64,000 bases of DNA from NCBI RefSeq assembly GCF_030378205.1, contig NZ_CP127385.1, positions 4,814,001-4,878,000 on the forward strand. Reading direction: 5' to 3'. This DNA is from Bradyrhizobium sp. NP1 (lineage in GTDB: Bacteria > Pseudomonadota > Alphaproteobacteria > Rhizobiales > Xanthobacteraceae). The position numbers and the translations under genes are program-made. Every line of letters starts with the position of its first letter. Positions within the stretch are counted from its first letter, which is position 1. Below the pieces are notes generated by a model. That model saw only the letters and a list, made by a program, of their open reading frames with translations, did no database searches and was not told the origin of the DNA. This document shows positions 1 to 8,555 of the stretch, piece after piece.

Positions 1-1040
1 GTCTTCTCCCCGGCTATCACGCCATCGGCGTCGCGGCACCGGCGCTTCTGATCCTGCTGCGCCTGGTGCAGGGCTTCTCGCTCGGCGGCGAGTTCGGCGG
101 GGTCGCGACCTTGCTGATCGAGCACGCCCCCAAGGATCGTCGCGGCGCGGTGGGAGGCTGGGCGCAGGCGGGCGGCTTCGTCGGCCCACTGCTCGGAACC
201 GTGGTGATTCTCATCCTGAGGTCGGCGCTTTCTGACGCCGAGCTCGTCAGCTGGGGATGGCGGGTGCCGTTCCTGCTCAGCGTGCTCCTGATCGTGGTTG
301 CCGCGTACATTCGCACGCACATCACCGAAAGCCCCGAGTTCGAGCGGGCTCGCGCCCACAAGGAGCTCTCCAAGCATCCCTTGCGCGGCGTCATCGCGGA
401 GTATCCCAAGGAGATCTTCTGCGTCTTCGGCATGCATGCCGGCAACGCGTTGCTTTTCTATACCGGGCTGACCTTTGCCGTTGCCTACATCACCAGAAAT
501 GTCGGCCTCAGCCAGACCGTCGCGCTTTGGGCAAACGCCGTATTTCTCCTGGCCGCCACCATCAGCTGCATCGTCGTATCTCGTCTGTCGGACAGGACCG
601 GCCGCAAACCGATCTACCTTGCGGGAACGATCCTGGGGATGGTCATGGCCTTCCCCCTGTTCTACATGCTCGATACGGCAAACGTCGGCATTGTGCTGTT
701 GGCTGCCGCGATCATGGGCGCGATCGAAGGCGGCTTTCTATACGGCATCCAGCCGTCCTATTTCGGCGAGTTGTTCCCGACCAAGTTCCGCTATCTCGGC
801 ATGTCGCTGGGTTATCAGGCGGCGACCGTTCTCGTCGGAGCGACCGCACCGATGATCGGCGTGCTTCTTACCGAATGGAGCGGCGGACACCCCTGGGCCT
901 TCTCCCTCTATCTCATCGCAATTCTCGTTCTGGCGGCGGTATCGGTTCTTCTTGCCGGAGAGACCAGGCATCGGGACATCGAGCGCATCGAGGACCAGCG
1001 GGGCGATTCATCGCTCACGGAGCCGCGCGGGGCCGTCTAG
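1..1040 (+). CDS. MFS transporter, metabolite:H+ symporter (MHS) type, 5'-truncated by the window edge
   Basis: The reading frame is open from base 3 and has no start in the window, so the N-terminus lies upstream. About 345 residues remain. The segment starting RLVQGFSLGGEFGG is the loop motif typical of the MHS branch (ProP, KgtP, ShiA relatives), which imports small organic acids or osmolytes with protons. Later hydrophobic helices and the RLSDRTGRKP cytoplasmic loop agree with a 12-helix MFS protein missing roughly its first two helices. The substrate cannot be told. The TAG stop lies inside a CTAGTGGAGCGGAT sequence that matches the start of a repeat found elsewhere in the window. It converges on the binding-protein gene that follows. 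Confidence 0.9.
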   Translation, partial: LLPGYHAIGVAAPALLILLRLVQGFSLGGEFGGVATLLIEHAPKDRRGAVGGWAQAGGFVGPLLGTVVILILRSALSDAELVSWGWRVPFLLSVLLIVVAAYIRTHITESPEFERARAHKELSKHPLRGVIAEYPKEIFCVFGMHAGNALLFYTGLTFAVAYITRNVGLSQTVALWANAVFLLAATISCIVVSRLSDRTGRKPIYLAGTILGMVMAFPLFYMLDTANVGIVLLAAAIMGAIEGGFLYGIQPSYFGELFPTKFRYLGMSLGYQAATVLVGATAPMIGVLLTEWSGGHPWAFSLYLIAILVLAAVSVLLAGETRHRDIERIEDQRGDSSLTEPRGAV

Positions 1041-1057
1041 TGGAGCGGATATTCCGA
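1037..1057. repeat. Remnant of the CTAG-bounded hairpin repeat at the MFS stop codon
   Basis: CTAGTGGAGCGGAT at 1037-1050, followed by TTCCGAAG, matches the outer arms of the full repeat at 61897-61974 with the middle missing. The TAG of this motif is the stop codon of the MFS gene. A separate hairpin, GTCCTGGG (1061-1068) pairing with CCCAGGAC (1076-1083), follows directly and may end transcription, although it has no clear T-run. Confidence 0.55.
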
Positions 1058-1140
1058 AGTGTCCTGGGTCGTCGGCCCAGGACGTGCGGATAGCTTGAGC
1101 CTGCGGACAAAGTTGCAGGCGGTACCAAGTTCATGAATCA

Positions 1141-1165
1141 AAAGTCCCCGCCAATGGCGGGGACC
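1141..1165 (-). terminator. Rho-independent terminator of the Liv-type binding protein gene
   Basis: A perfect 9-bp stem, GTCCCCGCC (1145-1153) and GGCGGGGAC (1157-1165) with an AAT loop, is followed on the minus strand by TTTTG. A second perfect 10-bp hairpin, GCCGCATCCG/CGGATGCGGC (1181-1204), lies between it and the stop codon at 1222. Together they close the minus-strand operon and separate it from the converging MFS gene. Confidence 0.7.
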
Positions 1166-1221
1166 TTGTCGGCAGCCCGGCCGCATCCGTTGCCGGATGC
1201 GGCTGTGCTGTTGTTGCGAGA

Positions 1222-2445
1222 TCAATGCTTGACCAGCGGACAGGCGCTTTCCGACAACGGGCGGAACGCGTCATCGCCCGGGATCGTCTCGAGGATCTTG
1301 TAGACATCCCAGGGCCCCTTCGATTCCGAAGGCTTCTTCACCTGCGCCAGATACATATCGTGCACCATCCGGCCGTCGATGCGGATCTTGCCGCCCTTGG
1401 CGAAGAAGTCGTCGACCGGCATTTCCCGCATCTTGGCCATCACCTTCTGCGCATCCAGCGTTCCCGCAGCCGCAACCGCCTTGAGATAATGCATGGTCGA
1501 TGAATAGTCGCCCGCCTGGGTCGAGGTCGGCATCTTGCCAAACTTCTTCAGGAACCGTTCGGACCAGGCGCGCGATTCGTCCGTGCGGTCCCAGTAGAAG
1601 GCTTCCGTCAGCAACAGACCCTGGGCGGCCGCGAGCCCGAGCGCCTTCGTGTCGTTGAGGTTGATCGCGAGACCGACAACCTGGTTCTTGCCCTGACGGC
1701 CGATGCCGAATTCCGCCGCCGACTTGATCGAGTTGATCGTATCGGCGCCGCCATTTGCGAGCGCGATCACGTTGGCGGGCGAATTTTCCGCCTGCAGCAG
1801 GAAGGAGGAAAAATCGCTGGTATTGATCGGGTGCCTGACTTCGGAAACCACCTGTCCGCCGGCCTGCTCCACGAACCTGCGGCTGTCCTGCGCGAGCTGG
1901 TGGCCGTAGGCATAGTCGGCCACGACCAGCGCCCACTTGTTGCCGCCCCGCCGCACCACCGCATTGGCGGTGCCGCGCGCCAGCGCGTAGGTATCCCACG
2001 TATAGTGGATGCTGTTCGGCGTGCACTTCTCGTTAGTGATGACCGAGGTGCTCGCGCCATTGACGATCGCGATGCGGTCCTTGTTCTTGGTCAGCTCCAT
2101 CACCGCAAGCGCCACCGCGGAGTTCATGAGGTCGGCGATCATCACGACGTTCTTCTCGTCGATCCATGCGCGCGCCAGCGTCGCGCCGATGTCCGCCTTG
2201 TTCTGATGGTCCGCTGACAGCACCTCGATCGGACGCCCCAGCACCTTGCCGCCGAAATCATCGACGGCCATCTGGATTGCCGTCACAGCACCCGGCCCCG
2301 AGATGTCGGCGAACAGCCCCGACATGTCCGTCAGCACGCCGATGCGAACGGGCCCATCCTGCGCCGTCTCGGCCGATGCCGACGCGCCTGCCGCGAGAAG
2401 GCCAAGTGCGAAAGCTGCTTTTGCGATATTTCTCATGTCAATCAT
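1222..2445 (-). CDS. ABC transporter periplasmic substrate-binding protein, Liv/branched-chain (PBP type I) family
   Basis: The protein of 407 residues starts MIDMRNIAKAAFALG and has a cleavable signal peptide ending near ASASAE. The ATG at 2445 was chosen over a longer in-frame start because AAGGACGG lies just upstream and the signal peptide begins there. The fold is that of a LivJ/LivK-like protein (motifs RIGVLTDMSG, NSAVALAV, HPINTSDFSSFLLQA). It is the last gene of the minus-strand catabolic operon, so it probably delivers that operon's substrate, an aromatic or acyl acid rather than leucine. No LivHMGF partner is present in the window. It is clearly paralogous to the protein at 44742-45941. 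Confidence 0.88.
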   Translation of the reverse strand: MIDMRNIAKAAFALGLLAAGASASAETAQDGPVRIGVLTDMSGLFADISGPGAVTAIQMAVDDFGGKVLGRPIEVLSADHQNKADIGATLARAWIDEKNVVMIADLMNSAVALAVMELTKNKDRIAIVNGASTSVITNEKCTPNSIHYTWDTYALARGTANAVVRRGGNKWALVVADYAYGHQLAQDSRRFVEQAGGQVVSEVRHPINTSDFSSFLLQAENSPANVIALANGGADTINSIKSAAEFGIGRQGKNQVVGLAINLNDTKALGLAAAQGLLLTEAFYWDRTDESRAWSERFLKKFGKMPTSTQAGDYSSTMHYLKAVAAAGTLDAQKVMAKMREMPVDDFFAKGGKIRIDGRMVHDMYLAQVKKPSESKGPWDVYKILETIPGDDAFRPLSESACPLVKH

Positions 2446-2527
2446 CGTGCATTCCGTCCTTATCGACTTTTCCGGATCGCGGAAGACCTTCCCGGACCCG
2501 CTCCAACAACACCAACCGTTTTGCCCA

Positions 2528-3289
2528 TCACAGGCGCTGACCACCACTTACATCGATGCTCTGCCCCGTAATCCATCCGCCGTCGTCGGACGCCAGGAAG
2601 GCGACCACACGGGCGATGTCGCCGGGCTGTCCGACCCGGCCCAGCGCAATCGTCTGCGCGATGCTCCTGCTCAAATCCGCGTCCCTCGCGGCTGCGTTCA
2701 TGTCGGTCGCGGTCGCCCCCGGCATCAGCGCATTCACGGTAATGCCGCGCGGCCCTAAGTGAACGGCAAGAATCCGCGACAGCGTCGACAGCGCCGACTT
2801 GGTCGGCGCATAGACCGGCATTGTCGGGAACGAAGCCCGCGCGCCCATCGACGAGATGTTGATGATGCGGCCACCGTCGTTGAGCGCGGGCAACAATGCC
2901 TGGATCAGAAAGAACGGCGCCTTGAAGTTGACCTGAACCATCCGGTCGAAATCGGCCTCGGTCACCTGCTCGATCGTCTTGCGATCGTCAATTCCCGCAT
3001 TGTTGACGAGAATGTCGAATGACGACGCGCCCCGCCGCTGCCTCAGCATGCCGAGAAACGTGTCCGAGAGCGTGCGATGTCCCGACGCGTCGGCGAGATC
3101 GGCAGCGAGGGTAAATCCGGCGCCGCCTGCGCCCTCGATCAGCTCGAGCGTCCGGTCCGCTTCCTCGGCGGCCTTGTTGTAGTGAACCGCGACCAGCGCC
3201 CCGTCGGCCGCGAGCTGCACGGCAATCGCACGGCCAATGCCCCGGCTTGCGCCGGTCACCAGAGCCACCTTGCCTGCAAGCCGCTTCAT
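2528..3289 (-). CDS. SDR family oxidoreductase (FabG-like)
   Basis: This 253-residue classical short-chain dehydrogenase/reductase carries the cofactor motif TGASRGIGRA near the N-terminus, the NNAG motif, the catalytic Ser in INISSMGA and the YxxxK pair in VYAPTKSAL. It probably uses NAD(P)H on a hydroxyacyl or 3-oxoacyl intermediate. It follows the acyl-CoA ligase gene by 13 bases in the same operon, so its substrate is likely a CoA ester made by that ligase. The exact substrate is unknown. Confidence 0.9.
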   Translation of the reverse strand: MKRLAGKVALVTGASRGIGRAIAVQLAADGALVAVHYNKAAEEADRTLELIEGAGGAGFTLAADLADASGHRTLSDTFLGMLRQRRGASSFDILVNNAGIDDRKTIEQVTEADFDRMVQVNFKAPFFLIQALLPALNDGGRIINISSMGARASFPTMPVYAPTKSALSTLSRILAVHLGPRGITVNALMPGATATDMNAAARDADLSRSIAQTIALGRVGQPGDIARVVAFLASDDGGWITGQSIDVSGGQRL

Positions 3290-3302
3290 CGCATCCCTGA
3301 AC

Positions 3303-4811
3303 TCAACTGGACCAGCCTCGCGCGGCCTCGAGCGAGCGCGCCTGCTCGATCAACGCCTTGCGGTCAATCTTGTTGGTGCCCGCCCAGGGCAGTTCGGACA
3401 CGAACTTGACCCGGCGCGGATGTTGATAGGCGGGAGCATGCTCAAGCGCGAAGCTCTTGACCTCGTCGTAGGGGACCTTTGTCCCTGCCCTCGGAACGAT
3501 GAAGGCCACCGGCATCTGCCCGCGCTCCTCGTCGGCAAGCGGCACGACGGCGGCCTGCTGGACGAAAGGCGCGCCCTCGAGCATCTTCTCGACCTCGACG
3601 GGATAGATGTTCTCGCCCGAGCAAACGAACATGTCGTCGGCGCGGCCGACGAAGAAATAGAATCCATTCTCGTCGCGGCGCATCACGTCGCCGCTGTAGT
3701 ACCAGCCGTCGCGCAGCACCTCGTCCGACTTTTCCGGCAGGTTCCGGTAGCCGCTCATGACGGCCGGATTGCGCATCATCAACACCTCGCCGCTGCCGTT
3801 GGGATTCGGCACCAGCTTGACCTGGTCCGGTTGCAGCGGATAGCCGATCGACAACGGAGGCGCCGGCAGCCCATCCGGATGCGCTCCGAACACCGCCGGG
3901 CCCGCCTCCGTCGTCCCGTAGCCAAGCGAGATGCTTGCCTGCGGGAAGGCTTCGTGAACGCGCTCGATGAGCGCCAGCGTGGTTGGCGCCGACGCCAGCG
4001 ATATCTTCCTCACGGCAAAGGGAAGCGACCGGGTCAGGTCGGTCTCCTTGACGACGCGGGCGAACATGGTCGGCACCGCGACCAGATCCGTCACCCGGTA
4101 GCGCGACAACGCGCTGATGTAGCCGCGCGCCTCGAAGCCCGGCAGCATCACCAGCGATGCATTCGCCGCGAACGCCACCTTCATCGAAAACAGTCCGTTC
4201 ATGTGAAAGAGCGGCTGGGCGATGATGAATCGCGCATCCTGCGAGACGTCGGGCGCGCGCATCGACACCGCCCAGGCCTGACCCGAATGGGTCAGTGGCA
4301 CCCCTTTGGGGCGACCAGACGAGCCGGACGTATAGAGCATCTGGCCGATTTCATCGGGCGCGACCGTCACCGTCTCGAAGGTCGCCGGATGAACGGTCAC
4401 GCCAAAGCCCGACGGACCATCATCGTCGAAACTGATCGTGGGCACGCGGCCCCCGATCAGCGCCTCGCCGGCGGCGTCCACGAACGCGAATTCGATCTTT
4501 GCATCGTCGACGATGTAGTCGATGGTCTCGCGCGGCAGCTTGATGTTCAGCGGCACCGCGACATAGCCCGCGCGCATGATGCCGAAATAGGCAGCGGCGT
4601 ATTCCGCGCGGTTGAGCGCCACGATCCCGACATGGGCCCCGCGCTTCAGCCGGCGGCCGACCAGCGTCCGCGCCACGCCACCGGCGAGGAGGTCGATCTC
4701 CCGATGGGTCCAGGTTCGCGGCGCCTCGGGATCGCGCAGATCGATGATCGCGGTCCTGTCCAGATCGCGCGACCTGTCGATAAGATCGCCGAGATTGCTC
4801 CACTGCCTCAT
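3303..4811 (-). CDS. AMP-dependent acyl-CoA synthetase/ligase (class I adenylate-forming)
   Basis: The protein activates a carboxylic acid to acyl-AMP and then to the CoA thioester. Visible motifs are the phosphate-binding loop MLYTSGSSGRPKGVPL, the YGTTEAGP segment, the YYSGDVMRRDENGFYFFVGR region with the hinge Asp, and a C-terminal domain ending in TNKIDRKAL with the catalytic Lys. The ATG at 4811 (502 aa) has GGAGG eight bases upstream. A GTG at 4850, overlapping the preceding stop, would add 13 residues but lacks a ribosome site. Neighbouring thioesterase, SDR and MDR genes indicate CoA-dependent breakdown of an unidentified acid. Confidence 0.9.
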   Translation of the reverse strand: MRQWSNLGDLIDRSRDLDRTAIIDLRDPEAPRTWTHREIDLLAGGVARTLVGRRLKRGAHVGIVALNRAEYAAAYFGIMRAGYVAVPLNIKLPRETIDYIVDDAKIEFAFVDAAGEALIGGRVPTISFDDDGPSGFGVTVHPATFETVTVAPDEIGQMLYTSGSSGRPKGVPLTHSGQAWAVSMRAPDVSQDARFIIAQPLFHMNGLFSMKVAFAANASLVMLPGFEARGYISALSRYRVTDLVAVPTMFARVVKETDLTRSLPFAVRKISLASAPTTLALIERVHEAFPQASISLGYGTTEAGPAVFGAHPDGLPAPPLSIGYPLQPDQVKLVPNPNGSGEVLMMRNPAVMSGYRNLPEKSDEVLRDGWYYSGDVMRRDENGFYFFVGRADDMFVCSGENIYPVEVEKMLEGAPFVQQAAVVPLADEERGQMPVAFIVPRAGTKVPYDEVKSFALEHAPAYQHPRRVKFVSELPWAGTNKIDRKALIEQARSLEAARGWSS

Positions 4812-4846
4812 GCCGCCGGCCTCCAGCCGAACATATCCGTCGCGCC

Positions 4847-5260
4847 TCACTGGGTGGCGTAGGTTCCCCGTCCGATCGCAATCAGCGCCTTTTTCTCATC
4901 GTACACATCGATGTCGGCAACCCCGACGCTGCGGCCGAGCCGCCGCACCCGGGCGGTCGCGAGCAGAGACGTATTGATCGCCGGCCGGAAATAATCGACC
5001 CGGAAATTGATGGTCGGCAGGCCGCGCCCGACAAACATCACGAGCGCAAAGTCGCCCACCGTGTCGATGATCGAGGCGATCGGGCCGCCGTGCCACTGTC
5101 CGCTCCCGGGTCCGCGTTCGAACTCCGGCCGCATCGGCGCGCGCATGGTGATTTCCTGCTTCTCGGCATCCAGACCAGTGACGCTCAACCCGAGAAAGTG
5201 GATGAAGGGAGACCCGCGCAGCATCGCCTCGATCTGCGCCGCCTCGAGCAGCGGCTTCAT
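4847..5260 (-). CDS. PaaI-type hotdog thioesterase
   Basis: This small protein of 137 residues has the hotdog-fold signature of PaaI-like acyl-CoA thioesterases: QWHGGPIASIIDTVGDFA for the central helix and INFRVDYFRPA for the following strand. Such enzymes hydrolyse CoA esters, often to recycle CoA from stalled aromatic or acyl intermediates. The ATG overlaps the stop of the upstream oxidoreductase (ATGA), which shows translational coupling. The longer open frame upstream is a shadow of that oxidoreductase. Confidence 0.88.
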   Translation of the reverse strand: MKPLLEAAQIEAMLRGSPFIHFLGLSVTGLDAEKQEITMRAPMRPEFERGPGSGQWHGGPIASIIDTVGDFALVMFVGRGLPTINFRVDYFRPAINTSLLATARVRRLGRSVGVADIDVYDEKKALIAIGRGTYATQ

Positions 5261-6273
5261 GGCGCCACCACGATCTTGCCGAACACCTGCCTGCCTTCGA
5301 GCACGCGCATCGCCTCCCCCGCCTGTTCCAGCGGGTAGACATTGTCGATCAGCGCCTTGAGCTTGCCCGATGAGACGAGTTCGAAAAGCCGGCTGATGTC
5401 GCTGCGCTCCCATCCGTTCGAGCCGCGAACCTGCAGCTCGAATGTCCAGATCACCCGCAGGTCTTCGGCCGGATCGTAGCCCGCCGTGGCGCCGCAGGTC
5501 AGGATGCGGCCGCCGAGCTTCAGCGCGCGCAGCGACTTCACCCAGGTATCGCCGCCGGTGAAGTTGACGACGACATCGACGCCACCATTGTCCGGCATGC
5601 TGCGATTGCGCTGCGGGCGGCCATGCCGCTGACGGATCACCTGGAGGAAATCCTCCTGGGTGTAGAGAATGACCTCGTCGGCGCCGAGCGCCTTCAGCCG
5701 CTCGCCCTTCTCCGCCGTGCCGGCGCAGGCGATCACATAGGCGCCGGCGATCTTTGCAAGCTGCACGCAACACACCCCGACGCCGCCGCTCGCGCCAAGG
5801 ATCAGGACCTTCTCGCCCCGCTTGACCTGTCCGATCTCGGTCATCATGCGATAGGCGGTCCCGTAGGCAACGGGCAGCGCCGCGGCCTGCTCGAAACTGA
5901 CGTTGTCTGGAATGCGGAACAGCTGATGGGCCCGCGCCTTGCACAGTTCGGCCAGACCACCATTCATGGTCTCGCCCATCAGGCCGCCTTCGATCCGGTT
6001 GAGCGGATCGACCAGCACCCGGTCGCCGACCTTCCAGTCGCCGACCCCGGGGCCGACCTTGACGATCTCGCCCGCGACATCAAGCCCGATGATGACGGGA
6101 AATGGAATCTTGATGCCCGGCATCCCGCGTCGGGTAAAGACATCGTGGTAGTTCAGCGAGGTCGCGCGCACGCGCAGCAGGACATCGCCTTCGCCGATCT
6201 CAGGATCAGGAAAGCTCGCCTCATATTTGAGCTTCTCGATCCCGCCATGTTCCCGCAACACCACTGCACGCAT
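5257..6273 (-). CDS. Medium-chain (zinc-type alcohol dehydrogenase/quinone oxidoreductase) family oxidoreductase
   Basis: The 338-residue MDR protein starts MRAVVLREHGG. An N-terminal GroES-like fold (LNYHDVFTRRGMPG, GLDVAGEIVKVG) is followed by a Rossmann domain with LGASGGVGVCCVQLAK. It probably reduces or oxidises an enone or alcohol using NAD(P)H. The ATG at 6273 is preferred over a start 33 bases upstream because AGAAGGGA precedes it. It is the first of four closely coupled genes (MDR, thioesterase, ligase, SDR). Confidence 0.88.
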   Translation of the reverse strand: MRAVVLREHGGIEKLKYEASFPDPEIGEGDVLLRVRATSLNYHDVFTRRGMPGIKIPFPVIIGLDVAGEIVKVGPGVGDWKVGDRVLVDPLNRIEGGLMGETMNGGLAELCKARAHQLFRIPDNVSFEQAAALPVAYGTAYRMMTEIGQVKRGEKVLILGASGGVGVCCVQLAKIAGAYVIACAGTAEKGERLKALGADEVILYTQEDFLQVIRQRHGRPQRNRSMPDNGGVDVVVNFTGGDTWVKSLRALKLGGRILTCGATAGYDPAEDLRVIWTFELQVRGSNGWERSDISRLFELVSSGKLKALIDNVYPLEQAGEAMRVLEGRQVFGKIVVAP

Positions 6274-6407
6274 AGAAACATCCCTTCTGCCAGCCATACC
6301 CGGCACCTTGCGGCTGCTCTATACAACAGAGCGCCTTCAGGACCCAAAAAATTGCAACCACCTCTTCGCCCGCCGATGGCTGCCATGCGTTTCCGACAGC
6401 GGGCCCG

Positions 6408-7979
6408 TCATGACACCTCAGATACCAGGCGATCCTGCCCGGCAATTTCTGCGCGCGGGTAGAAGACGGCCCTGCGACTATCGACCGCATAACAATCCAG
6501 GAAATCGGTTGCGTCCCGCGCGAGCTGCGCAACCGAATCCAGGATGTACTGCACCTTCTCGTCCGACAGCAGGACGCTGAAATTCAGCCGCGTAAAGCCC
6601 GGCTTGCGAAGCTCCTCTCCACGCGCAATCGCGCGCCGCAGGTCCTCGGAGGCCGCCTCGTCGATATCGAGCAGACGATGCACATAGGGACCCGCGCAAG
6701 CGCATCCGCCACGCGCCTGTATGCCGAACCGGTCGCTCAGCATCCGCGTCACGAGCTGCTGGTGGACGTAGCCGCCCTTCCCGTCCCCGATCCGGAACGA
6801 GATGATGGGGAGACGATCGGCCCGCGTATTGCCAAGGAGCTCGATGCGATCGACCTTGCTCCAGGCCGACAGCGCGCGTGCGCTGAGTTCGGCATTGCGC
6901 GCCGACATGGCGCCCTCGCCGATCGCCTCCTTCACGAGGAAGGCAAGGCCGGCCCTGATATCGCCGATCACGTTCGGCGTGCCGGCTTCCTCGCGCCCTT
7001 CGAGGCGATCGCTGTAGTCATGCCCGGTTGGCGACACGAACTTCACGGTGCCGCCTCCGGGCCAGGTCGGCGTCTCCGTTTGCACGGCATCGCGACGCAC
7101 GATCAGCACGCCCGATGCGGCGGGACCGCCAATGAATTTGTGCGGAGAGATGACGATGGCGTCGATCTCGACGCCAGGGGCCGGCTCCATGGCGATCGGC
7201 AAATAAGGACCGGCGCCCGCATAATCCCAGATGATCCGTGCCCCCGCGGCCTTGACCTGCCTGGTGATCGAAGCGACGTCAGCGATGATCCCCGTCACGT
7301 TTGACGCCGCGGATAACGCGCAGATCACGGGACGTCCGCCCGCGCCGGCAAGGGCCGCGTCGAGTTGCGCGAGATCGGGACCTCCGGTCACGGCCTCCGG
7401 GATTTCAACGATTTCGGCGCCGCTTTCCCGCCAGGGCAGAATATTGGAGTGGTGCTCGTAGGGACCGATCACCACGCGCGGCACGGTCCCGGCGCCGAGC
7501 GCCGCCTGGATGCCGAACAGGTTCACGAGACGATTGAGCCCCGCGGTTGCCCCCGACCCCGCAAAGATGACGGCGTAGCGCTGGTCCGCTTCGCAGCAAT
7601 CGGCGATCGCATTGCGAGCGGCCTGCCGGAGCCCGGTGATGAACCCGCCGCAATACGAGGCTTCGGTGTGGCTGTTGGCGTAGAAGGGCAGCACCTTTGC
7701 CAGAACAAAGTGCTCGACCGACAACAACGCGCGGCCGGATGCGACGTAATCGGCGTACACCAGCTTCTTGCGGCCGAACGGCCCCACCAGTTCGGCGTCG
7801 TTTCCGACCAGGTCCGCAGCCAGGCGCTCAAGGCGATCGTCGCCCGCCATTCCATCCTTGAAGGATGTCAGAAGATCAATCGCTCGCAGAAGGTGTTGGT
7901 CCGTGGCGGACATATCGGATGCAGTCGCTTCGTCCAGGCTGACGAAATCTCTATCAGTCAATGAGGGTTGATTCCTCAC
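6408..7979 (-). CDS. Aminotransferase class V-fold PLP-dependent enzyme (cysteine-desulfurase-like)
   Basis: The roughly 520-residue protein has the class V aminotransferase fold. VIFAGSGATAGLNRL is the cofactor phosphate region, IWDYAGAGPY the Asp strand, and VISPHKFIGGP carries the PLP-binding Lys. A C-terminal RGGCACAGPYVHRLL segment resembles the active-site loop Cys region of cysteine desulfurases, but no Isc/Suf genes are near. It is longer than SufS or IscS (about 400). Substrate unknown; related proteins are often annotated only as class V aminotransferases. The GTG at 7979 gives the longest form; an ATG at 7913 is an alternative. It is divergent from an Lrp gene that probably controls it. 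Confidence 0.8.
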   Translation of the reverse strand: MRNQPSLTDRDFVSLDEATASDMSATDQHLLRAIDLLTSFKDGMAGDDRLERLAADLVGNDAELVGPFGRKKLVYADYVASGRALLSVEHFVLAKVLPFYANSHTEASYCGGFITGLRQAARNAIADCCEADQRYAVIFAGSGATAGLNRLVNLFGIQAALGAGTVPRVVIGPYEHHSNILPWRESGAEIVEIPEAVTGGPDLAQLDAALAGAGGRPVICALSAASNVTGIIADVASITRQVKAAGARIIWDYAGAGPYLPIAMEPAPGVEIDAIVISPHKFIGGPAASGVLIVRRDAVQTETPTWPGGGTVKFVSPTGHDYSDRLEGREEAGTPNVIGDIRAGLAFLVKEAIGEGAMSARNAELSARALSAWSKVDRIELLGNTRADRLPIISFRIGDGKGGYVHQQLVTRMLSDRFGIQARGGCACAGPYVHRLLDIDEAASEDLRRAIARGEELRKPGFTRLNFSVLLSDEKVQYILDSVAQLARDATDFLDCYAVDSRRAVFYPRAEIAGQDRLVSEVS

Positions 7980-8006
7980 AACATTTCGGGGAAAATGGCC
8001 TAAATA

Positions 8007-8022
8007 TCGTTCATATGATCGA
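8007..8022. promoter_or_regulatory. Candidate Lrp operator (16-bp near-perfect palindrome)
   Basis: TCGTTCATATGATCGA is an inverted repeat centred on CATATG with a single mismatched pair. It lies in an AT-rich 50-base gap between the divergent aminotransferase and lrp genes, eight bases before the lrp ATG. Lrp/AsnC proteins commonly bind such dyads and control both themselves and a neighbour. Binding is inferred from position and symmetry only. Confidence 0.5.
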
Positions 8023-8029
8023 ATATACC

Positions 8030-8515
8030 ATGAAAATAGACAAGATTGATTTAGCCATCCTGAGCCGCCTTCAAAAGAACAGCACGCTCTCGCAACGGGA
8101 TCTGGCCGAGCAGGTCGGGCTCTCCCAGAATGCCTGCTGGAGGCGCCTGCAGCGGCTCAATGCGAGCGGTCTGCTCAAGGGGACCACGACCGACATCGAC
8201 CTTGCCGCGCTGGGGCTGGACCTGACCGTCTTTGTCATGGTGCGAACGCGCCACCATTCAAAGGAATGGGCGGACCGCTTTCGCAGGCATGTCGAGCGTT
8301 TGCCTGAAGTGATCGACTTCCACCGCATCGGAGGCGACTGGGACTACATGATCAAGGTCGTGGCCAAGGGCATGCACGGCTATGACGTGTTCTACCAACG
8401 CCTCATCACCAGTTTCGATCTCGACCGGGTCACTGGCCTGTTTTCCATGGAAGGGATCGTCCGCAATCGCCCCGTCGATCTCACCCGCCTGGTTACGATC
8501 GCCAGCGATGCCTGA
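8030..8515 (+). CDS. Lrp/AsnC family transcriptional regulator
   Basis: The 161-residue protein begins MKIDKIDLAILSRLQKN. An N-terminal winged helix-turn-helix (LSQRDLAEQVGLSQNACWRRLQRL) is followed by a C-terminal RAM ligand domain containing the GGDWDYMIKVV motif. The ATG at 8030 was chosen because family members start close to the D-x-x-D-x-x-IL segment; an ATG at 8015 lies inside the putative operator. It probably senses an amino or organic acid and controls the divergent aminotransferase operon. Confidence 0.9.
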   Translation: MKIDKIDLAILSRLQKNSTLSQRDLAEQVGLSQNACWRRLQRLNASGLLKGTTTDIDLAALGLDLTVFVMVRTRHHSKEWADRFRRHVERLPEVIDFHRIGGDWDYMIKVVAKGMHGYDVFYQRLITSFDLDRVTGLFSMEGIVRNRPVDLTRLVTIASDA

Positions 8516-8555
8516 CGCCACAGCGCCAAGCCGGGCCTGAACAGTTCCGGACCGG

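Noticed and set aside
3237..4862. Plus-strand 541-codon open frame opposite the acyl-CoA ligase
   Set aside because: No recognisable motif and a composition typical of antisense frames; the ligase on the minus strand has all family motifs.
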